A stretch of DNA of 16,922 bases from Candidatus Stahliibacteriota bacterium (lineage in GTDB: Bacteria > Hydrothermota > Tepidihabitantia > SM23-42). The notes under the pieces were generated by a model. The model was not told the origin of the DNA and did not search any database. It saw nothing but the letters and a program-made list of their open reading frames with translations. The stretch lies in assembly GCA_004376785.1 (NCBI GenBank), contig SOIY01000035.1, forward strand, positions 1 to 16,922, read 5' to 3'. Position 1 is the first letter of the stretch. Each line of letters opens with the position of its first letter. The position numbers and the translations under genes were made by a program. Positions 14,673 through 16,922 of the stretch are shown here, piece by piece.

Positions 14673-15149
14673 ATGAAAATCTTAGTTGGTTATTATTCAA
14701 GAACAGGTAACACAAAAAAGATGGCAGAGGCAATTGCCAAAGGAATCAAAAAAGAAGGTATCGAAGTCGATCTACTGGATGTAAATAAAATTAAACCAGA
14801 CGATCTTTTAAACTACGAGGCACTAATATTTGGTTCACCTACATACTATGGTGTAATGGCTGCCGAATTAAAAAAATTACTCGATGAAAGTGTAGCATAC
14901 CATGGTAAACTATCTGGTAAAATCGGTGGTGCATTTACGTCGGCTGGTGGTATTGGAGGCGGTGCTGAAACTACAATACTCAGTATTCTCGAGGCATTCT
15001 TAATCCATGGCATGATCGTAATTGGAGAATCTGGTATATTTCATTACGGTCCAGTATCAATCGGATCCCCTGATGAAAAAGTATTAGAGTCATGTACCAA
15101 ATACGGCATAAAAATCGCCCAGTTGATGAAGAAAATATGTAGCGAATAA
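14673..15149 (+). CDS. Flavodoxin-like / WrbA-type FMN protein
   Basis: This is a 158-residue single-domain flavodoxin-fold protein. The FMN phosphate-binding loop is SRTGNT (residues 9-14) after the strand MKILVGYY. FGSPTYYGVMAAELK (53-67) and FTSAGGIGGGAET (88-100) supply the isoalloxazine-binding loops. The GSPTYYG and GGxGGGxET patterns are closer to the NAD(P)H:quinone oxidoreductase WrbA group than to short-chain electron-transfer flavodoxins, although WrbA is usually about 200 residues. It probably moves electrons or reduces quinones in the cytoplasm. Translation should be efficient: GGAGG lies 7 nt before the ATG, behind a strong hairpin. It is separated from the upstream operon by about 180 bp and appears to be its own unit. 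Confidence 0.88.
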   Translation: MKILVGYYSRTGNTKKMAEAIAKGIKKEGIEVDLLDVNKIKPDDLLNYEALIFGSPTYYGVMAAELKKLLDESVAYHGKLSGKIGGAFTSAGGIGGGAETTILSILEAFLIHGMIVIGESGIFHYGPVSIGSPDEKVLESCTKYGIKIAQLMKKICSE

Positions 15150-15186
15150 CTCTTCTATAGTACTCTATTAGTAACATTCTATAGAG
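15150..15186 (+). repeat. Short direct/inverted repeat downstream of the flavodoxin gene
   Basis: TTCTATAG occurs at 15153-15160 and again at 15177-15184. Because CTATAG is itself a palindrome, TCTATAG/CTATAGA can also pair as a 7-bp stem. No T tract follows, so it is not a convincing terminator. It lies about 40 bp upstream of the next promoter and could be an operator. Confidence 0.3.
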
Positions 15187-15222
15187 CGATGAATACTTTT
15201 TCAAAGCTCTCACACAAAAGCA

Positions 15223-15250
15223 TTGACAAACCACTTTAAATATGTAGAGT
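15223..15250 (+). promoter_or_regulatory. Promoter of the radical SAM gene
   Basis: TTGACA (15223-15228) is followed after 16 bp by TAGAGT (15245-15250). Transcription would start near 15257, only about 12 nt before the ATG at 15269 and about 63 nt before the internal ATG at 15320. The perfect -35 box and the 16-bp spacer seen elsewhere in the window support it; the -10 box is imperfect. Confidence 0.5.
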
Positions 15251-15268
15251 TGGCTAAAGGAATATAAT

Positions 15269-16813
15269 ATGAAATCAATTAACAATAAAAAGAACAGCGA
15301 TCAAGGCAAAGAAGGTTTAATGCCTGAGAAGGTAAAAATACTTCTTGTTTATCCAAAGTTCCCGGAGACTTTCTGGAGTTTTAAACATGCCTTAAAATTT
15401 ATCTTTAAAAAAGCAACTAATCCACCTCTCGGGTTATTGACTGCAGCCTCAATACTTCCTAAAAAATGGGAGAAAAAACTCGTGGACATGAATGTAATAT
15501 CCCTGACTGATAAAGATCTTGAATGGGCTGATTTTGTCTTTATCAGTGCTATCTCTATCCAAAAAGAATCTGTAAAAGAAATCATAACCAGATGTCAAAA
15601 AATGGGTGTTAAGATTGTTGCCGGAGGACCTCTTTTTACAAGTAACTATAGCGCGTTTGCACAAATAGACCATTTGGTTCTGCATGAAGCTGAAATCACA
15701 CTCCCGCATTTTTTAGAAGATTTGAAAAATGGGTGTGCTAAACATATTTACACTTCTAATCAATGGGCAGATATAAAAAAGACACCTGTACCGCAATGGG
15801 AATTGGTCAACATGAAAAAATATGCATCAATGAACATTCAGTATTCACGAGGATGTCCATTTAATTGCGAGTTCTGCGATATCCCTCTATTCTATGGTCA
15901 CAAAGTACGGATAAAGGATAAAGACCAGATAATAGCAGAATTGGAAAGCCTCTTTTTAAAAGGGTGGCGGGGTGAAGTATTTTTTGTCGATGATAATTTT
16001 ATTGGAAATAAAAAAACCTTAAAAAAAGAGATTTTGCCTGCTGTTTTTCAATGGATGGAACAGAAAAAATACCCCTTTTCATTTTTTACACAAGCATCTA
16101 TTAATCTTTCTGATGATGAAGAACTTATGCAATTAATGGTTCAGGCAGGATTTGATACAGTGTTTGTCGGTATTGAAACTCCAGATGAAATAACTTTATC
16201 CGAATGCAGTAAATTCCAGAATAAGAACCGTGATTTAATCGCCTGTGTTAAAAAAATACAGAAATTTGGTTTACAGGTACAGGGAGGATTTATTATTGGT
16301 TTTGACAGTGATACACTTACAATTTTTGAAAGGCAAATTATGTTCATTCAAAAAAGTGGTATTGTCACTGCAATGGTCGGTTTACTAAATGCCCTCCGTG
16401 GTACAAAACTTCACCAGCGTCTTGAAAAAGAAAATCGATTGTTAAAAGAAATTACCGGTGATAACACAGATTGCTCAATCAATTTTGTCCCTAAGATGCA
16501 ATATAAAACACTTATGGATGGTTATAAAAAGATACTCAAGACAATCTATTCTCCTGATTATTTTTATAAGCGGGTTAAGGAATTTCTAAAAGATTATGAG
16601 CCGTTACAGAAAAGGAGATTTCGATTTCGTTTCAGCTATCTGGCAGCGTTCTTTAAATCTATGCTATTTCTCGGGATATTAGGGAAAGAAAGGTTTCATT
16701 ACTGGCGGCTTTTACTCTGGAGTATGTGCAGCCGGCCGCGACTCTTCCCTCTGGCAGTCACCTTTACGATTTACGGCTTCCATTTTCGAAAGGTCTTTGA
16801 AAAATACGTGTAA
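15269..16813 (+). CDS. B12-binding radical SAM protein, HpnP-like (DUF4070 type)
   Basis: This is a 514-residue radical SAM enzyme. The N-terminal part (about 22-155) has the Rossmann-like cobalamin-binding fold (KILLVYPKFP, IVAGGPLF, HEAE). The expected DxHxxG is replaced by DMNVISL, so cobalamin would be bound without a His ligand. The radical SAM core begins at CPFNCEFC (C196, C200, C203; the CxxxCxxC iron-sulfur motif), and later FVGIET and GGFIIGFD fit the barrel. The C terminus matches my memory of the DUF4070 region found in HpnP, which methylates hopanoids. The likely chemistry is methylation of an unreactive carbon, substrate unknown. ATG 15269 has AAAGGAA 6 nt upstream. ATG 15320 (residue 18, with GAAGG) is a real alternative, because the first 17 residues are Lys-rich and precede the conserved fold. 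Confidence 0.87.
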   Translation: MKSINNKKNSDQGKEGLMPEKVKILLVYPKFPETFWSFKHALKFIFKKATNPPLGLLTAASILPKKWEKKLVDMNVISLTDKDLEWADFVFISAISIQKESVKEIITRCQKMGVKIVAGGPLFTSNYSAFAQIDHLVLHEAEITLPHFLEDLKNGCAKHIYTSNQWADIKKTPVPQWELVNMKKYASMNIQYSRGCPFNCEFCDIPLFYGHKVRIKDKDQIIAELESLFLKGWRGEVFFVDDNFIGNKKTLKKEILPAVFQWMEQKKYPFSFFTQASINLSDDEELMQLMVQAGFDTVFVGIETPDEITLSECSKFQNKNRDLIACVKKIQKFGLQVQGGFIIGFDSDTLTIFERQIMFIQKSGIVTAMVGLLNALRGTKLHQRLEKENRLLKEITGDNTDCSINFVPKMQYKTLMDGYKKILKTIYSPDYFYKRVKEFLKDYEPLQKRRFRFRFSYLAAFFKSMLFLGILGKERFHYWRLLLWSMCSRPRLFPLAVTFTIYGFHFRKVFEKYV

Positions 16814-16922
16814 TATTCTCAAGATAACTACGTTATGCTTATCTGAATCTAATAGCTACTTAAAGATTCCGCATTATCTGTTTTCACAAAAGAAAAAAAT
16901 AAAAATTCACGTCCTTTGAACG

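Overview
This is a gene-dense, AT-rich bacterial chromosome segment. It carries a tRNA-Pro gene, peptidoglycan and core housekeeping genes (ruvX/yqgF, mltG, uppP), and sigma70-type promoters (TTGACA, 16 bp, TATAAT). No phage, transposon, CRISPR or plasmid genes are seen. Three features suggest an uncultured lineage near the FCB/WOR-3 part of the tree: an archaeal-type UbiA prenyltransferase, a large secreted S9 peptidase, and low-complexity intergenic blocks. That placement is a low-confidence inference from gene content; no marker gene fixes it.

Layout. (1) Positions 1-451 hold a low-complexity block, a consensus promoter, a structured leader and tRNA-Pro(GGG) on the plus strand. (2) Positions 452-10765 are one long minus-strand array, read from right to left: ruvX/yqgF, mltG, two large paralogous class III nucleotidyl-cyclase-like proteins, a receiver-like/GAF/GGDEF diguanylate cyclase, a two-CBS protein, and two tandem CPA2-type cation/proton antiporters. 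Most junctions overlap by 1-17 nt. The exception is a 47-nt gap before the CBS gene, which contains a second promoter placed so that its transcript would start on the ATG. (3) Positions 10766-10998 are a divergent promoter region. (4) Positions 10999-14491 on the plus strand are a three-gene operon joined by ATGA overlaps: a UbiA prenyltransferase, undecaprenyl-diphosphatase and a secreted S9 peptidase. (5) After a repeat-like gap come a flavodoxin-like protein and a B12-binding radical SAM protein of the HpnP-like (DUF4070) type.

How the genes may work together. The minus-strand array puts a putative cyclic-nucleotide-producing pair directly upstream of, and translationally linked to, a GAF-GGDEF protein. 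The GAF domain carries an NK..F...D signature resembling that of cyclic-nucleotide-binding GAFs. Downstream lie a free-standing CBS sensor and two ion antiporters. This reads as a possible chain from cyclic mononucleotide to c-di-GMP, coexpressed with ion homeostasis and cell-wall genes; the chain itself is inference.

The most novel element is the cyclase pair. Both proteins keep the metal aspartates, the purine lysine and a DLxG aspartate. Only the upstream paralog keeps the transition-state Asn and Arg. Both have a long insertion inside the catalytic domain and an N-terminal helical region I do not recognise.
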